From JAHEFX01 sp964614585 (GTDB lineage Bacteria > Actinomycetota > Acidimicrobiia > Spongiisociales > JAENVV01): a DNA stretch of 17,063 nucleotides. The DNA lies in assembly GCA_964614585.1 (NCBI GenBank), contig CAZTLW010000039.1:1-17063 (forward strand), in the 5' to 3' direction. Position 1 is the stretch's first letter. Each line of letters opens with the position of its first letter. The notes beneath the pieces were generated by a model that saw only the letters and a list, made by a program, of their open reading frames with translations, searched no databases and was not told the origin of the DNA. Position numbers and translations under genes: made by a program. Positions 9,001-13,473 of the stretch are shown here, piece by piece.

Positions 9001-9507
9001 GTCGCCGGTGACGGTCCCGGTGGTGTCGTCGAAGTCGGGCACGAAGCGGGGATCGGCCGAGACGAACCCGGCGCCATCGACCGTGAACGACTCGCCGACG
9101 ATCCAGACGGTGTCGTCGTGGGCGAGCGAGAACCCGAACGTCACGGTGGCGCCGTCGGGGGCGTCGGAGACGTTCTCGAAGAAGTAGGTCGTCTCGAGCG
9201 TCGTCGGGTCCTGGTACGAGGCGGTGGCCGGCAGGTCTGACCCGGCGAGGGTCACCCCCTCGGGGGTGGTGAGGGTGAGCGAGAGGTTGAAGCCGTTCTC
9301 GCCGCTGGCGTTCGAGATCGTGAACGAGCCGCCCGTGGTGCCGCCGTGGAGGGTGGAGCCGTCGAGGCCCACCGACACGGTGAGGTCGGGGGCGGCGCGG
9401 AGGGGCGCCACGACCGCGACGACGAGCACCGCCGCGGCGAGCGCGGCGGCGAGCAGGAACGGGCGGGGTCTCAAGGGAAGGCGGCCATGTCGACGGGTTG
9501 TCGGCAC
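43..9507 (-). CDS. Giant LPXTG-anchored surface protein with DUF11 and SdrD-B-like modules (interrupted by an assembly gap)
   Basis: Probable secreted, sortase-anchored stalk or adhesin. The start is GTG at 9507, because no other start precedes the signal peptide (Arg-rich n-region, hydrophobic residues about 17-37, likely cleavage near LRA-A at 38-39). Residues 40-180 form an N-terminal beta-rich region. About 180-1525 hold eight DUF11-type modules whose first-strand lysines are K189, K398, K551, K714, K874, K1032, K1195 and K1369. About 1530-2918 hold twelve SdrD-B-like modules (GDxVWxDxDxDG..D.GExG..G). About 2919-3111 hold two Ig/cadherin-like segments. LPQTG (3114-3118), a hydrophobic helix and TRRRDR complete the anchor. 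Numbering counts 100 N as 34 residues, so the true length is unknown. The sequence is very acidic and nearly lysine-free. No sortase gene is visible. The modular class is firm; the ligand and role are unknown. Confidence 0.93.
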   Translation of the reverse strand: MPTTRRHGRLPLRPRPFLLAAALAAAVLVVAVVAPLRAAPDLTVSVGLDGSTLHGGTTGGSFTISNASGENGFNLSLTLTTPEGVTLAGSDLPATASYQDPTTLETTYFFENVSDAPDGATVTFGFSLAHDDTVWIVGESFTVDGAGFVSADPRFVPDFDDTTGTVTGDFDGTGVGSGSTTIVPFTVTKSIAAPEGELLRGVHDHQTTATITIENADAGATESVTIVDVLDAGLEFLACGVDDNSQFRVEEYPSSGPIPNLGPQAGCLDPDTVETVVNPGGFPPGTYTRVTWTLTDLGAGETRTLTYRLAIPLRENTTSWDAAGGPGTGTAPTPASLAQSANLDNNNGDLTTETDPETSLGNVAAVTGTYQGATLTPGTPLTVEGSAGVAAEDLRIRKSASTGTSVIGTQTTWTVTVETSEYVTDATALTLTDLVPSGLCPGADPAVCGFTAAPTPVYDAGFPADNGDGTYTLRWTLADLGTNDTTTVSYRTEQDAQFGSGEPIEIGQSWSNQASISGTTETIDGDGGTTSQSVGDESSDSQSTPRLTFDKEVAVPATGDACGDGSALDWAAGAPTVGAGDRVCWRITVQAPDVRSRNVTITDLLPLGFAYESAQPGAGNDDLALLPITDFDDGASADGVLVWRLGAAPDFILPPGVTFEWVISTVAEDPNDYEIADLVGNLLKITAENGTGDFFFDREDIEVIWGRPELSLVKTVDGTDADTPGTAVEAVAGDTVTYAVTITNDGNVAAVDVDVRDILPDWPGGGCAAVGAIPDAGTCADEGGTDVIQWDALGPIAPGDSLTLTYDLTVPDGVSPEEVFRNDAGVERYFADTTAGTRFEYIPEDNLDPGAGTPNAPAADDPAHVRGPAAVVVKPHTTGIDTATNAGVGEATVGEGVTFTARVTIPAGTTVYGAEILDNLTEAFEYGSLESFNLNGVENPPGFTFTPDGNGNGLLGDLQVGFPDPFVVPAGGPDAVVELRFLATVADVPSVARGGTILNAVNFLWEDSQENNFTEVAVASLTVVEPSVRVRKQADDPDGQVEAGQVVRYELRVRNRNLPSATTAFDTVLTDTLPDGLFCADLELADPDGDPTTLDPDSCVDGADSATLTWDLGTIEPGGANDVFAVYDATFPDPLVVGTTFTNVAEVATTSLPGPSPQERTGASDCGPAIGFQPCTDYLDTDAETLTVPGALIAKQVQGPDDPTPGPSTEQTIGEPVRFFIEATIPADVVGFDVIVIDRLPPGIRTASATGYTVSATCLNCDGGTNPDIEITELPATANRVGWALTDGLDVPAVDARVVAIVFDAVVLDEPGNADGVVRTNRVQTVGNTEPRLPAFPPPGVPTPGGFDVSTDVAAADVVIREPDVVVDKQVFEAGAPAPDDRRRAIEAFDLQYRLVVTNQGQWPAYDVAVTDTITIPSGNAMGCVFGLPECVYDPVVLPLPPGVTALDVDPADGSLAFEVDELEPGQTVQIIYGLKVWSPATTADEDPLGPEILNVGSVDRYVGVPDFEADNREYVGNDDDTEVELDLATVGDLVWFDVNGDGVRQVLVEPPLAGVVVTVDYLDGDLVTIDDSDTTDGSILGNWLIDDLPGGTFTISVDPATLPGWATPSYDLDGIGTPNQWTGVIAEDGDPRDVDFGYTGTGTLGDTIFWXXXXXXXXXXXXXXXXXXXXXXXXXXXXXXXXXXGLVGGSYEVTVDPATLPPGLDPTYDLDGTPDGTTDVTLADADDANLDVDFSFGGNGEIGDTVWWDLDGDGTQDPGEPGIPGVDVLIRWAGPNGAFDDGVGTDDVTYLETTDAAGGYGRDRLPGGLFRVTVTDPFGTSLPSIGVPTFDLDGIGTPHEAELTLGLGEANLGVDFGYRGDNALGDLVWFDVDDSGVQEPPEPGLDGIDLDLVWAGLDGVVGTADDLALATTTAGGGAYGFDGLFSGLHRVTVDEAGLPTGLAASYDLDGGNDSTTDLDLPGGADLDTVDFGYRGSAAVGDLLWLDLDADGAFGPADVGIPDVDMLVTWPGPDDTLDTADDVTFVASTSAAGIYGRNGLPPGVPIRVSVDTADPGFPAGVTPSFDPDGGDDDRSEVVLALGESNLDQDFGYAGSASLGDRVWLDLDRDGVQQPDEPGLVGVDVGVTWAGGDGAFGTADDVGLAATTGADGGWGIDRLPAGRFRVAMADPGADLVPTYDLDDGTTGPDGTAELVLGDGEARDDADVGYAGPHEVGDLVWFDVDDSGSLDGDEVGLDGLDVTLVWDGLDGTAGTADDVTLTTTSAAGGLYGFAGLPSGDVVVSVDEAGLPTGLAASYDLDGGNDSATSLTLGPSNLDVDFGYRGDAEIGEVVFLDTDADFQRDPFDPGLPGVDMLVTWPGPDGALDTADDVVFTETTDADGQYLRDGLPGGVTYRVMVDETTTPPGTAQTFDPDGPPGPLVPRDGMTEVDLAPGESFLDANFGYAGQATIGDRIWWDVDGDGTDDVGEPGIPGIEVQVTWDGVDGIFGTPDDVPLLPVFTGADGAWSVVAVAAGNYEVVVVDRPVDLVPTFDFDGVATPDMSATTIAPSTDDLDQDFGYTGTAGLGDLVWVDVDGDGVVDPGEPPIPGAGVTLTWAGVDGLLDTADDVALPEVVTDADGLYGFTGLPAGTFRVAVTSGIPDGLVPVFDLDGSDDAVAEVALAEGEARDDVDFGYLGAGVLGDLVWWDVDGDGTADPGEPGFPGVGVTVTWAGLDGTPGTADDVAYAATTDPAGQWTVDRLPAGPFVVAVDRASLPGGLVATFDPDGGDDDTAVVDLAPAEANLDQDFGYVGTLAIGDLVWRDTNRNGVYDADEEALAGVGVEVTFLGADGVLGGGDDVTFRYETAVGPAGAVPLAAIPRPGDPQYLAGGLVAGSYVVELDVASLPEGSEPLSDLDGGDAATTEVALVDADILDADFGVFLNDPPEVSDRTATAACGRDLFVDPLAGVTDPNGDEVTLVVDSIVAPDGVDVTVEADGRLRIAVGSSVTEPVTVAWEVADARGARSAVELVVEVDCLDVEVSAQCTADDVSELTWAITGTGSPAEAPVTITWLDADGIVRATSTDQPLAGTIAFPGYVDGGFDEAFSWVLDGVAVTFEAANGPVVGPFEVDVPCDRLPQTGTDAAAPFAWGVGLTLLGGALVLLTRRRDRTQGSDPR
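57..67. repeat. AACCCWGGGTT palindrome, copy 2, inside the giant gene's last codons
   Basis: Perfect AACCCTGGGTT with complementary G/C flanks. It encodes part of the RTQGS tail just after the membrane anchor, and is the only copy lying inside a coding region. Confidence 0.75.
154..168 (-). other. LPQTG sortase sorting signal
   Basis: The codons read Leu-Pro-Gln-Thr-Gly. They are followed by a hydrophobic stretch (WGVGLTLLGGALVLL) and a basic tail (TRRRDR), the classic three-part cell-wall sorting signal. Sortase would cut between Thr and Gly. Confidence 0.93.
2597..2646. repeat. 50-bp exact direct repeat, copy A (SdrD-B module 7)
   Basis: Identical over 50 bp to 3644-3693. The offset of 1047 bp is an exact multiple of three and spans three modules. 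Copy A encodes the GLAASYDLDGGNDS region of module 7. Confidence 0.85.
3644..3693. repeat. 50-bp exact direct repeat, copy B (SdrD-B module 4)
   Basis: Partner of 2597-2646. Identity at the nucleotide level, not only in protein, suggests a fairly recent three-module duplication or gene conversion within the gene. Confidence 0.85.
4453..4552. other. Assembly gap (100 N) inside SdrD-B module 2
   Basis: The run is exactly 100 N. The reading frame is the same on both sides, requiring a true gap of 3n+1 bases if the gene is intact. Comparison with complete modules suggests at least about 55-65 missing residues, so 100 is probably a placeholder. Whole extra modules could be missing. Confidence 0.9.
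4933..8970 (-). repeat. Array of eight DUF11-type modules
   Basis: Each module opens with a strand ending in a single Lys (VTK, RIRK, FDK, LVK, VVVK, VRK, IAK, VDK). A VxDxLPxG-like turn follows 35-52 residues later, and a late strand carries Asn (GNVA, SNQA, GNLL, RNDA, LNAV, TNVA, TNRV, LNVG). The Asn residues are 362, 512, 681, 822, 999, 1143, 1321 and 1495. Seven modules carry a cysteine pair. This is the pattern of DUF11/TIGR01451 extracellular repeats. Confidence 0.85.
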
Positions 9508-9581
9508 CGTACCGGAACCGTCGGGTCTTTCCGCATCAGGGAGGGGATGCGCTACGGCCCCCGACCTGCGACCATGACCCC
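9508..9581. other. Divergent spacer between the surface-protein and acyltransferase genes
   Basis: This 74-bp spacer must carry promoters for both divergent genes. I could not pick out convincing -35/-10 pairs or a good Shine-Dalgarno sequence for either start. Confidence 0.5.
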
Positions 9582-10148
9582 ATGTACGCCCTCACCCACC
9601 GCCTCTACACCGCCCGCGGGTGGACCTTCGAGGGCTCCCGCCCCGAGGCGCCCAAGTTCCTCGCCATCGGCGCCCCCCACACCTCGAACTGGGACTTCTT
9701 CGGGTTCGTGGCCGCCATGGCCCACTTCGACCTCCGAGCCAACGTGCTCATCAAGGACTCGGCGTTCGTCGGCCCACTCGGAACGCTGCTGCGCCGGATC
9801 GGCGCGATCCCGGTCGATCGCACCGGCGGACATGGACTCGTGGACCGCACCGTGGAGGCGTTCCGACGGGCGTCGGAGATGGTGCTCGTCCTCGCCCCCG
9901 AGGGCACCCGCAGCCGCGCCGAGCACTGGAAGTCCGGGTTCCATCGCATCGCCCGGGAGGCCGACGTCCCACTCCAACCGGCATGGATCGACTACCCGAC
10001 CCGCCGAATCGGCTTCGCCCCGCTCATGGAGCTGACGTCCAACGTCCAGGCCGACATGGACCGCCTCCGGGAGGTCTACCAGGGACGGATCGGTCGCCAC
10101 CCCGAGCTCATGAAGCCGATCCGCCTGGCGTCCGAGCCGACGGGCTGA
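9582..10148 (+). CDS. Short PlsC-type 1-acyl-glycerol-3-phosphate acyltransferase family protein
   Basis: Probably transfers an acyl group to a lysophospholipid or a related acceptor at the membrane. The acyltransferase block motifs are clear: HTSNWD (His33-X4-Asp38, catalytic), GAIPVDR at 74-80, and PEGTRSR at 106-112, followed by W116-KSGF typical of the family. At 188 residues it is shorter than housekeeping PlsC and has no obvious N-terminal membrane helix. The start is placed at the ATG before YALTHRLYTARGW. An upstream in-frame start would add 28 unfamily-like residues and overlap the divergent gene. The gene stands alone, divergent from the surface protein and followed by a repeat-bearing spacer. 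The exact substrate is unknown. Confidence 0.85.
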   Translation: MYALTHRLYTARGWTFEGSRPEAPKFLAIGAPHTSNWDFFGFVAAMAHFDLRANVLIKDSAFVGPLGTLLRRIGAIPVDRTGGHGLVDRTVEAFRRASEMVLVLAPEGTRSRAEHWKSGFHRIAREADVPLQPAWIDYPTRRIGFAPLMELTSNVQADMDRLREVYQGRIGRHPELMKPIRLASEPTG

Positions 10149-10164
10149 ACCGCGGGCCGGGGAG

Positions 10165-10195
10165 GGTGCTGGGCACCACTTCCAGCCCACGCCTC
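10165..10195 (+). repeat. Companion intergenic repeat, copy 1
   Basis: Ends in AGCCCACGCCTC (10184-10195), preceded by GGGCACCACTTCC. This copy has a degenerate left end (GGTGCT instead of GGCGCC). Confidence 0.6.
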
Positions 10196-10215
10196 CCCCA
10201 CCCAACCCCCTCTGC

Positions 10216-10226
10216 AACCCTGGGTT
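10216..10226. repeat. AACCCWGGGTT palindrome, copy 3
   Basis: Perfect AACCCTGGGTT, extended to 13 bp by complementary C/G flanks, 67 bp after the acyltransferase stop. Confidence 0.8.
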
Positions 10227-10264
10227 GTGGGCGGGGTTCGGATCGGGAAGGTTGGGCCCCAGAG

Positions 10265-10295
10265 GGCGCCCAGCACCCCCTCCAGCCCACGCTTC
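10265..10295 (+). repeat. Companion intergenic repeat, copy 2
   Basis: GGCGCC, a 13-bp middle (CAGCACCCCCTCC) and AGCCCACGCTTC. It ends 18 bp before the start codon of the F420 oxidoreductase gene, so it lies inside that gene's promoter region. Confidence 0.65.
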
Positions 10296-10301
10296 GCTCG
10301 G

Positions 10302-10307
10302 TAGCGT
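10302..10307 (+). promoter_or_regulatory. Candidate -10 hexamer of a leaderless promoter
   Basis: TAGCGT fits the actinobacterial TANNNT -10 form and ends 6 nt before the ATG at 10314. There is no Shine-Dalgarno sequence, so the transcript may begin at or next to the start codon. No good -35 is visible. Confidence 0.35.
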
Positions 10308-10313
10308 CGGCGG

Positions 10314-11164
10314 ATGCTCGTCGAATCGCTGCTGCCGCTCGGGAAGCTCGACCCGGGGCTCCGTGAGCCCGACACCCCGCTCCAGATCGGCGAGTTCGCC
10401 GACGGCGCGGCGCTCGCCGAACGAGTCGGCCTCGACGCCGTCCTCGTGGAGGAGACCAAGGACGACCCGTTCCAGTTGCTCGCCCTCGGCGCCACCACCA
10501 CCTCGCGCATCCAGCTCGGCACGTCGGTGGCGATGGCCTTCCCCCGGTCACCCACCGTCACGGCCCTCTCGGCGTGGTCACTCCAGAAGCTGTCGGGCGG
10601 CCGCTTCGTCCTCGGCCTCGGTTCCCAGGTCCGCGCCCACGTCGAGCGGCGCTTCGGGATGGCGTGGACGGCACCCGCCCCCCGCATGCGCGACTACGTC
10701 AACGCCATGCGGGCGGTGTGGGACGCCTGGCAGCACGGGACGAAGCTCGACTTCGACTCCACCCACTACAAGCTCGACCTCATGGTCCCGCTCTTCGACC
10801 CGGGCCCCATCGAGCACCCCAACATCCCGGTCCACGTCGCCGCCATCGGCCCCTACATGTGCGCCGTCGCCGGCGAGGTCGCCGACGGCATCCGCCTCCA
10901 CCCCGTCTGCACGCCGAAGTTCATCGACACCGAGGTCGTGCCCGCCCTCGAGAAGGGAGCCGCCCGGGCGGGTCGGGATCCCCGCGAGGTGGAAGTGTGC
11001 ATGAAGCCGCTCATCGGCACCGCCCCCGACGACGAGGCCCTCGAACGAGTCATCCGGACGGTGCGGGCCCGGGTCGCCTTCTACCTCTCGACGCCGTCGT
11101 ACCGGCGGACGTTCCGGGTCCACGGCTGGGAGGACGTCGCCAAGCAGGCGTCGTCGTTCGCCCG
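10314..11164 (+). CDS. LLM-class F420-dependent oxidoreductase, TIGR03617-like (3' end lost in gap)
   Basis: Probable cytoplasmic flavin-like F420 oxidoreductase of the luciferase-like monooxygenase fold; the substrate is unknown. Visible family features are VGLDAVLVEETKDDPF (38-53), TTTSRIQLGTSVAMAFPRSP (61-80) and LSGGRFVLGLGSQVRAHVER (93-112), a block typical of the TIGR03617 group. About 284 residues are visible, and the C-terminal part and stop codon lie in the 100-N run. Compared with the usual length of roughly 320-340, some 40-55 residues are missing. The ATG start is supported by family-like sequence from residue 2 onward and by a TANNNT hexamer 6 nt upstream. No Shine-Dalgarno is seen. 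Confidence 0.88.
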
Positions 11165-11264
11165 NNNNNNNNNNNNNNNNNNNNNNNNNNNNNNNNNNNN
11201 NNNNNNNNNNNNNNNNNNNNNNNNNNNNNNNNNNNNNNNNNNNNNNNNNNNNNNNNNNNNNNNN
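11165..11264. other. Assembly gap (100 N) at the 3' end of the F420 oxidoreductase gene
   Basis: A second run of exactly 100 N. It hides the end of the upstream gene and most of the spacer to the next one. The missing C-terminus alone probably needs more than 100 bases, so the length is likely a placeholder. A small gene could also be hidden here. Confidence 0.9.
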
Positions 11265-11271
11265 CCACCCC

Positions 11272-11276
11272 GGAGG
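11272..11276 (+). promoter_or_regulatory. Shine-Dalgarno sequence deciding the GTG start at 11281
   Basis: GGAGG lies 4 nt before the GTG, a short but usable spacing. It supports GTG rather than a downstream ATG. Confidence 0.6.
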
Positions 11277-11280
11277 ACCC

Positions 11281-11970
11281 GTGCAGTTCGAGATCAGCCA
11301 CCAGCCGTCGTACGCCATCACCCAGGTCGACCTCGCCGCCGGGGAAGCGGTCGTCGCCGAGGCCGGGGCCATGGTCACGATGGATCCGTCAATCGAGATC
11401 GAGACCAAGGCCAAGGGCGGCTTCCTCTCGAGCCTCGGTAGGTCGGTGCTCGGCGGCGAGTCGTTCTTCCTCAACACCTTCAAGGCCACCGGGGGACCCG
11501 GCTCGGTGCGCTTCGCCCCGTCACTGCCGGGCGACATGACGGTCGTCGATCCGGGCGGCCGCGAGATGCTGGTCCAGTCTGGCGGCTTCATCGCCGCCGA
11601 CCCCGCCCTCACCATCGACACGAAGTGGGGCGGGTCGAAGACCTTCTTCAGCTCCGAGGGCCTGATCATGCTGCGGGTACAGGGCTCGGGGCCGCTGGTG
11701 CTCGCCTCCTATGGGGCCATGGACCAGTACGAGCTCGCCGCCGGGGAGGAGTTCATCGTCGACACCGGCCACCTCGTGGCGTTCGACGCCTCGATCGGCT
11801 ACCAGGTCGTGAAGGCCGGCGGGTCGCTGAAGACGACCATGTTCGGCGGCGAGGGACTCGTCACCCACCTCACCGGGCCGGGCCGGTTCATCACCCAGTC
11901 CCGGAGCCAGGACGCCTTCCTCTCGTGGCTCATCCCCCGCCTGCCGTCGTCCAACACCTCGAGCGCCTAG
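11281..11970 (+). CDS. AIM24 / TIGR00266 family protein
   Basis: A 229-residue protein of the AIM24 family (mitochondrial biogenesis AIM24 in fungi, TIGR00266 in bacteria), whose biochemical role is not established. Typical features are the opening strand QFEISHQPSYAITQVDLAAG, the AGAMVTMDPSIEIETKAKGG block (28-47), a repeated beta-strand pattern, AADPALTIDTKWGG, LVASYGAMDQYELAAGE-like strands, and FGGEGLVTHLTGPGRFITQS near the end. There is no signal peptide or membrane helix. It starts with GTG, backed by GGAGG. It may share a transcript with the oxidoreductase before it, but the gap hides the junction. It ends in CTAG, which also supplies the stop of the opposing toxin gene. Confidence 0.88.
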   Translation: MQFEISHQPSYAITQVDLAAGEAVVAEAGAMVTMDPSIEIETKAKGGFLSSLGRSVLGGESFFLNTFKATGGPGSVRFAPSLPGDMTVVDPGGREMLVQSGGFIAADPALTIDTKWGGSKTFFSSEGLIMLRVQGSGPLVLASYGAMDQYELAAGEEFIVDTGHLVAFDASIGYQVVKAGGSLKTTMFGGEGLVTHLTGPGRFITQSRSQDAFLSWLIPRLPSSNTSSA

Positions 11971-12356
11971 GCGAGCAGCCGGACCTCGCAGCGGGGGCCG
12001 TGGGCCCGGGCCAGCGGCTGGTCCGTCGTGACGAGCTGCGTGCCGAGCGACTCGGCGAGCGCCACGTAGGCGGCGTCGTACGCGCCGACCGACTCCGCCA
12101 GTTCGGCCATACGCGGAAGGAGCCTTCGTGACTCATGCGGAGAGACCGGCAACGAGTCGAGAGCAGCGACGGCACCGACGAAGCGCTCGGGCGTGATCGC
12201 CCCACCGAGGTGCTGCCGGCGGATCGCCGAAAAGGCTTCGACGAAGGCAACGTCGGGGACGGCGACCGGTCCGTCGAGCAGCGCCCGTGCTGCCTCGCCA
12301 CGCCGTCCCTCCTCCGTGACCGCCTCGACCAGGACGGAGGCATCGAGGACGATCAC
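11967..12356 (-). CDS. vapC: VapC-like PIN-domain toxin ribonuclease
   Basis: Type II toxin-antitoxin RNase of 129 residues. The PIN acidic residues are all visible: D5 in VLDAS, E40 in DVAFVEAFSAIRR, D94 in AYDAAYVALAE, and D112 in LVTTDQPLARA. In this family they bind metal ions for cleavage of RNA; the target is not predictable here. The GTG start overlaps the antitoxin stop by 4 bp (GTGA), the usual translational coupling. An upstream in-frame start would run into antitoxin codons and adds nothing family-like. The gene ends against the AIM24 gene, the two stop codons sharing one CTAG. FitB-type naming is equally possible, since the partner is FitA-like. Confidence 0.92.
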   Translation of the reverse strand: MIVLDASVLVEAVTEEGRRGEAARALLDGPVAVPDVAFVEAFSAIRRQHLGGAITPERFVGAVAALDSLPVSPHESRRLLPRMAELAESVGAYDAAYVALAESLGTQLVTTDQPLARAHGPRCEVRLLA

Positions 12357-12637
12357 TCGTTCTCCCGCTCGGCGAAGAGGCGATCCCATCGGGCGTCGAG
12401 CTCGGCCCGGGCCTCGTGGACCGCCTCGACGGCGCTCATCGTTGTGCCACCGTCGGTCGGCGTGGCGGCCAGCATCGCCTCGACCCGCTCGACCCACTCC
12501 TGGGGGGTCATCTCCTCGGCCTGCCTCGTGAGCACCTGGACGAGGTGGGCCTGCAGCGAGAGACCGGCCGACTCGGCCTGTTCCTTCAGGCGCTCGTGGA
12601 CGGCGGGCGGGAGGTCCCGGATGAGCACGTTCGGCAT
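12353..12637 (-). CDS. vapB: RHH antitoxin (FitA/VapB-like)
   Basis: A 94-residue antitoxin paired with the PIN toxin. The N-terminus (MPNVLIRDLPPAVHERLKEQ, then AESAGLSLQAHLVQVLTRQA) is a ribbon-helix-helix domain: a short strand for DNA contact followed by two helices. The rest (about 45-94) is a charged, probably flexible tail that would wrap the toxin, ending in DARWDRLFAERENE. The ATG is chosen because the RHH begins immediately, and because a promoter -10 ends 6 nt upstream with a dyad over the start, fitting leaderless, autoregulated expression. It lies 31 bp after the DUF2461 gene on the same strand. Confidence 0.9.
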   Translation of the reverse strand: MPNVLIRDLPPAVHERLKEQAESAGLSLQAHLVQVLTRQAEEMTPQEWVERVEAMLAATPTDGGTTMSAVEAVHEARAELDARWDRLFAERENE

Positions 12638-12650
12638 GCTTTCAGTATGC
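12634..12650. promoter_or_regulatory. Candidate antitoxin operator
   Basis: GCATGC-TTTCA-GTATGC is an inverted repeat with 5 of 6 arm matches. It overlaps both the antitoxin start codon and the -10 hexamer, the position expected for RHH antitoxin autorepression. The short, imperfect arms keep confidence moderate. Confidence 0.4.
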
Positions 12651-12672
12651 AAGCGCCTCGGCTCCCGGTCAA
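12644..12672 (-). promoter_or_regulatory. Promoter of the toxin-antitoxin operon
   Basis: On the minus strand, TTGACC (12667-12672) and CATACT (12644-12649) are separated by exactly 17 bp. This resembles the -35/-10 pair of a housekeeping promoter (5/6 and 4/6 matches). The -10 ends 6 nt before the antitoxin ATG, which predicts a leaderless mRNA. The -35 overlaps the stop codon of the DUF2461 gene. Confidence 0.55.
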
Positions 12673-13328
12673 CCGAACGCCGCCACCAACCGGCGGTGGA
12701 GGTCGCCGGCTCGTTGCAGCTCGGCGGCGCAACGATCGGCGAGATCGGCGATGGTGGGTGGGTCGTCGGTGAGCCACCGCACCTGGAGCCACTTGTGTCG
12801 GAGCAGATCGGCGCGGGGATGGTCGACCGGGTAGGGCTTGGGGACCCGCTTGTAGCCCTCCCCCACCACCTCGGCGCCCGTCGCCGCGACGAGGGTCTCG
12901 ATGGCGTGGGCGATGGCGGCGCCGTCGGCGGCATCGATCACCTCCCGCCACCGATCGGCGCTTGCGGGGGCGCAGCCCGAGGCGAAGCCGAGGTCGGTGG
13001 GGGCGATGCGGACGAACAACGTGGGGGCGTGGCGCTTCTGGTCACCCTCCCAGAACCGGAGAAGGATCGTGTCCCGGTAGGGGCTGGCATCGGGGTTGAA
13101 GCGGAGGTCGTTGTTCACCGGCGCGATCGACCCGTTGACCTTGGCGGCCCAGGTGATCCCCGGCGAGATCCGCTCGGCGAGCAACGGGCCGAGCGCCTCG
13201 ACGAGGGCCTTGGTCGGCTCGGCGAGGAGGCGCTGGTGGTCGGCCTTGGCGGCGGCGAAGCGCTCCTTGTCGTAGGTGGGGAGGGCCTCGAGGAGGGCGA
13301 TCGCGTCGGCGGTGTACGTGGGCTCCAT
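12669..13328 (-). CDS. DUF2461 / TIGR02453 family protein
   Basis: A 219-residue protein of the DUF2461 family, function unknown. Recognisable features are an N-terminal helix region with LEALPTYDKERFAAAKADHQ, the conserved segment APVNNDLRFNPDASPYRDTI, and a following FVRIAPTDLGFASGCAPASA stretch that corresponds to the family's glycine-rich block. The C-terminal part (GEGYKRVPKPYPVDHPRADL onward) also matches the family pattern. It is predicted cytoplasmic. The ATG at 13328 is preferred over longer in-frame starts, because the extra 39 residues are encoded by intergenic repeat DNA and because TACGTT lies 6 nt upstream. The stop codon is embedded in the promoter of the antitoxin gene. Confidence 0.87.
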   Translation of the reverse strand: MEPTYTADAIALLEALPTYDKERFAAAKADHQRLLAEPTKALVEALGPLLAERISPGITWAAKVNGSIAPVNNDLRFNPDASPYRDTILLRFWEGDQKRHAPTLFVRIAPTDLGFASGCAPASADRWREVIDAADGAAIAHAIETLVAATGAEVVGEGYKRVPKPYPVDHPRADLLRHKWLQVRWLTDDPPTIADLADRCAAELQRAGDLHRRLVAAFG

Positions 13329-13334
13329 GGGGCG

Positions 13335-13340
13335 AACGTA
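13335..13340 (-). promoter_or_regulatory. Candidate -10 hexamer for the DUF2461 gene
   Basis: TACGTT on the minus strand (TANNNT form) ends 6 nt before the ATG at 13328. No Shine-Dalgarno and no good -35 are seen, which would fit a leaderless transcript. Confidence 0.3.
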
Positions 13341-13373
13341 TCCCATGACTGCGACGGGTGGAAGGGGGTCGTC

Positions 13374-13397
13374 GAGGCGTGGGCCGCAGGTGGCGCC
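13374..13397 (-). repeat. Companion intergenic repeat, copy 3 (inverted)
   Basis: On the minus strand: GGCGCC, ACCTGC, then GGCCCACGCCTC. It has a 6-bp middle instead of 13 and shares its GGCGCC with copy 4, forming a head-to-head pair. Confidence 0.6.
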
Positions 13398-13422
13398 GAG
13401 CACCACGTGGGGCCCACGCTTC
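13392..13422 (+). repeat. Companion intergenic repeat, copy 4
   Basis: GGCGCC, a 13-bp middle (GAGCACCACGTGG) and GGCCCACGCTTC. Its length and layout are the same as copy 2 at 10265-10295. Confidence 0.65.
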
Positions 13423-13442
13423 CTCCCGCCACCCCCGCCCAC

Positions 13443-13453
13443 AACCCAGGGTT
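13443..13453. repeat. AACCCWGGGTT palindrome, copy 4
   Basis: Perfect AACCCAGGGTT with complementary C/G flanks, lying between companion copies 4 and 5. Confidence 0.8.
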
Positions 13454-13473
13454 GCCGAGGGGGCTCGAGGGGC

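Larger units (their letters stand above)
10149..10313. other. Spacer with two classes of intergenic repeat
   Basis: No gene is seen here. The spacer holds one AACCCTGGGTT palindrome flanked by two same-direction copies of a companion repeat ending in AGCCCACGC[TC]TC. GGAGGGTGCTGGGC (10161-10174) is nearly the reverse complement of 10268-10283, so the spacer could form a large imperfect stem. A small hairpin (GGTGC-TGG-GCACC, 10165-10177) is present without a T tract. Confidence 0.7.

Noticed and set aside
9498..9581. Upstream start for the acyltransferase, adding 28 residues
   Set aside because: The extension overlaps the divergent gene's start and has no family resemblance, while the ATG at 9582 begins typical sequence.
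10165..10177. GGTGC-TGG-GCACC hairpin as a terminator after the acyltransferase gene
   Set aside because: The stem is only five pairs and has no T tail. It is part of the companion repeat.
13329..13442. N-terminal extension of the DUF2461 protein by up to 38 residues
   Set aside because: The added codons are intergenic repeat DNA and the family match begins after the ATG at 13328.
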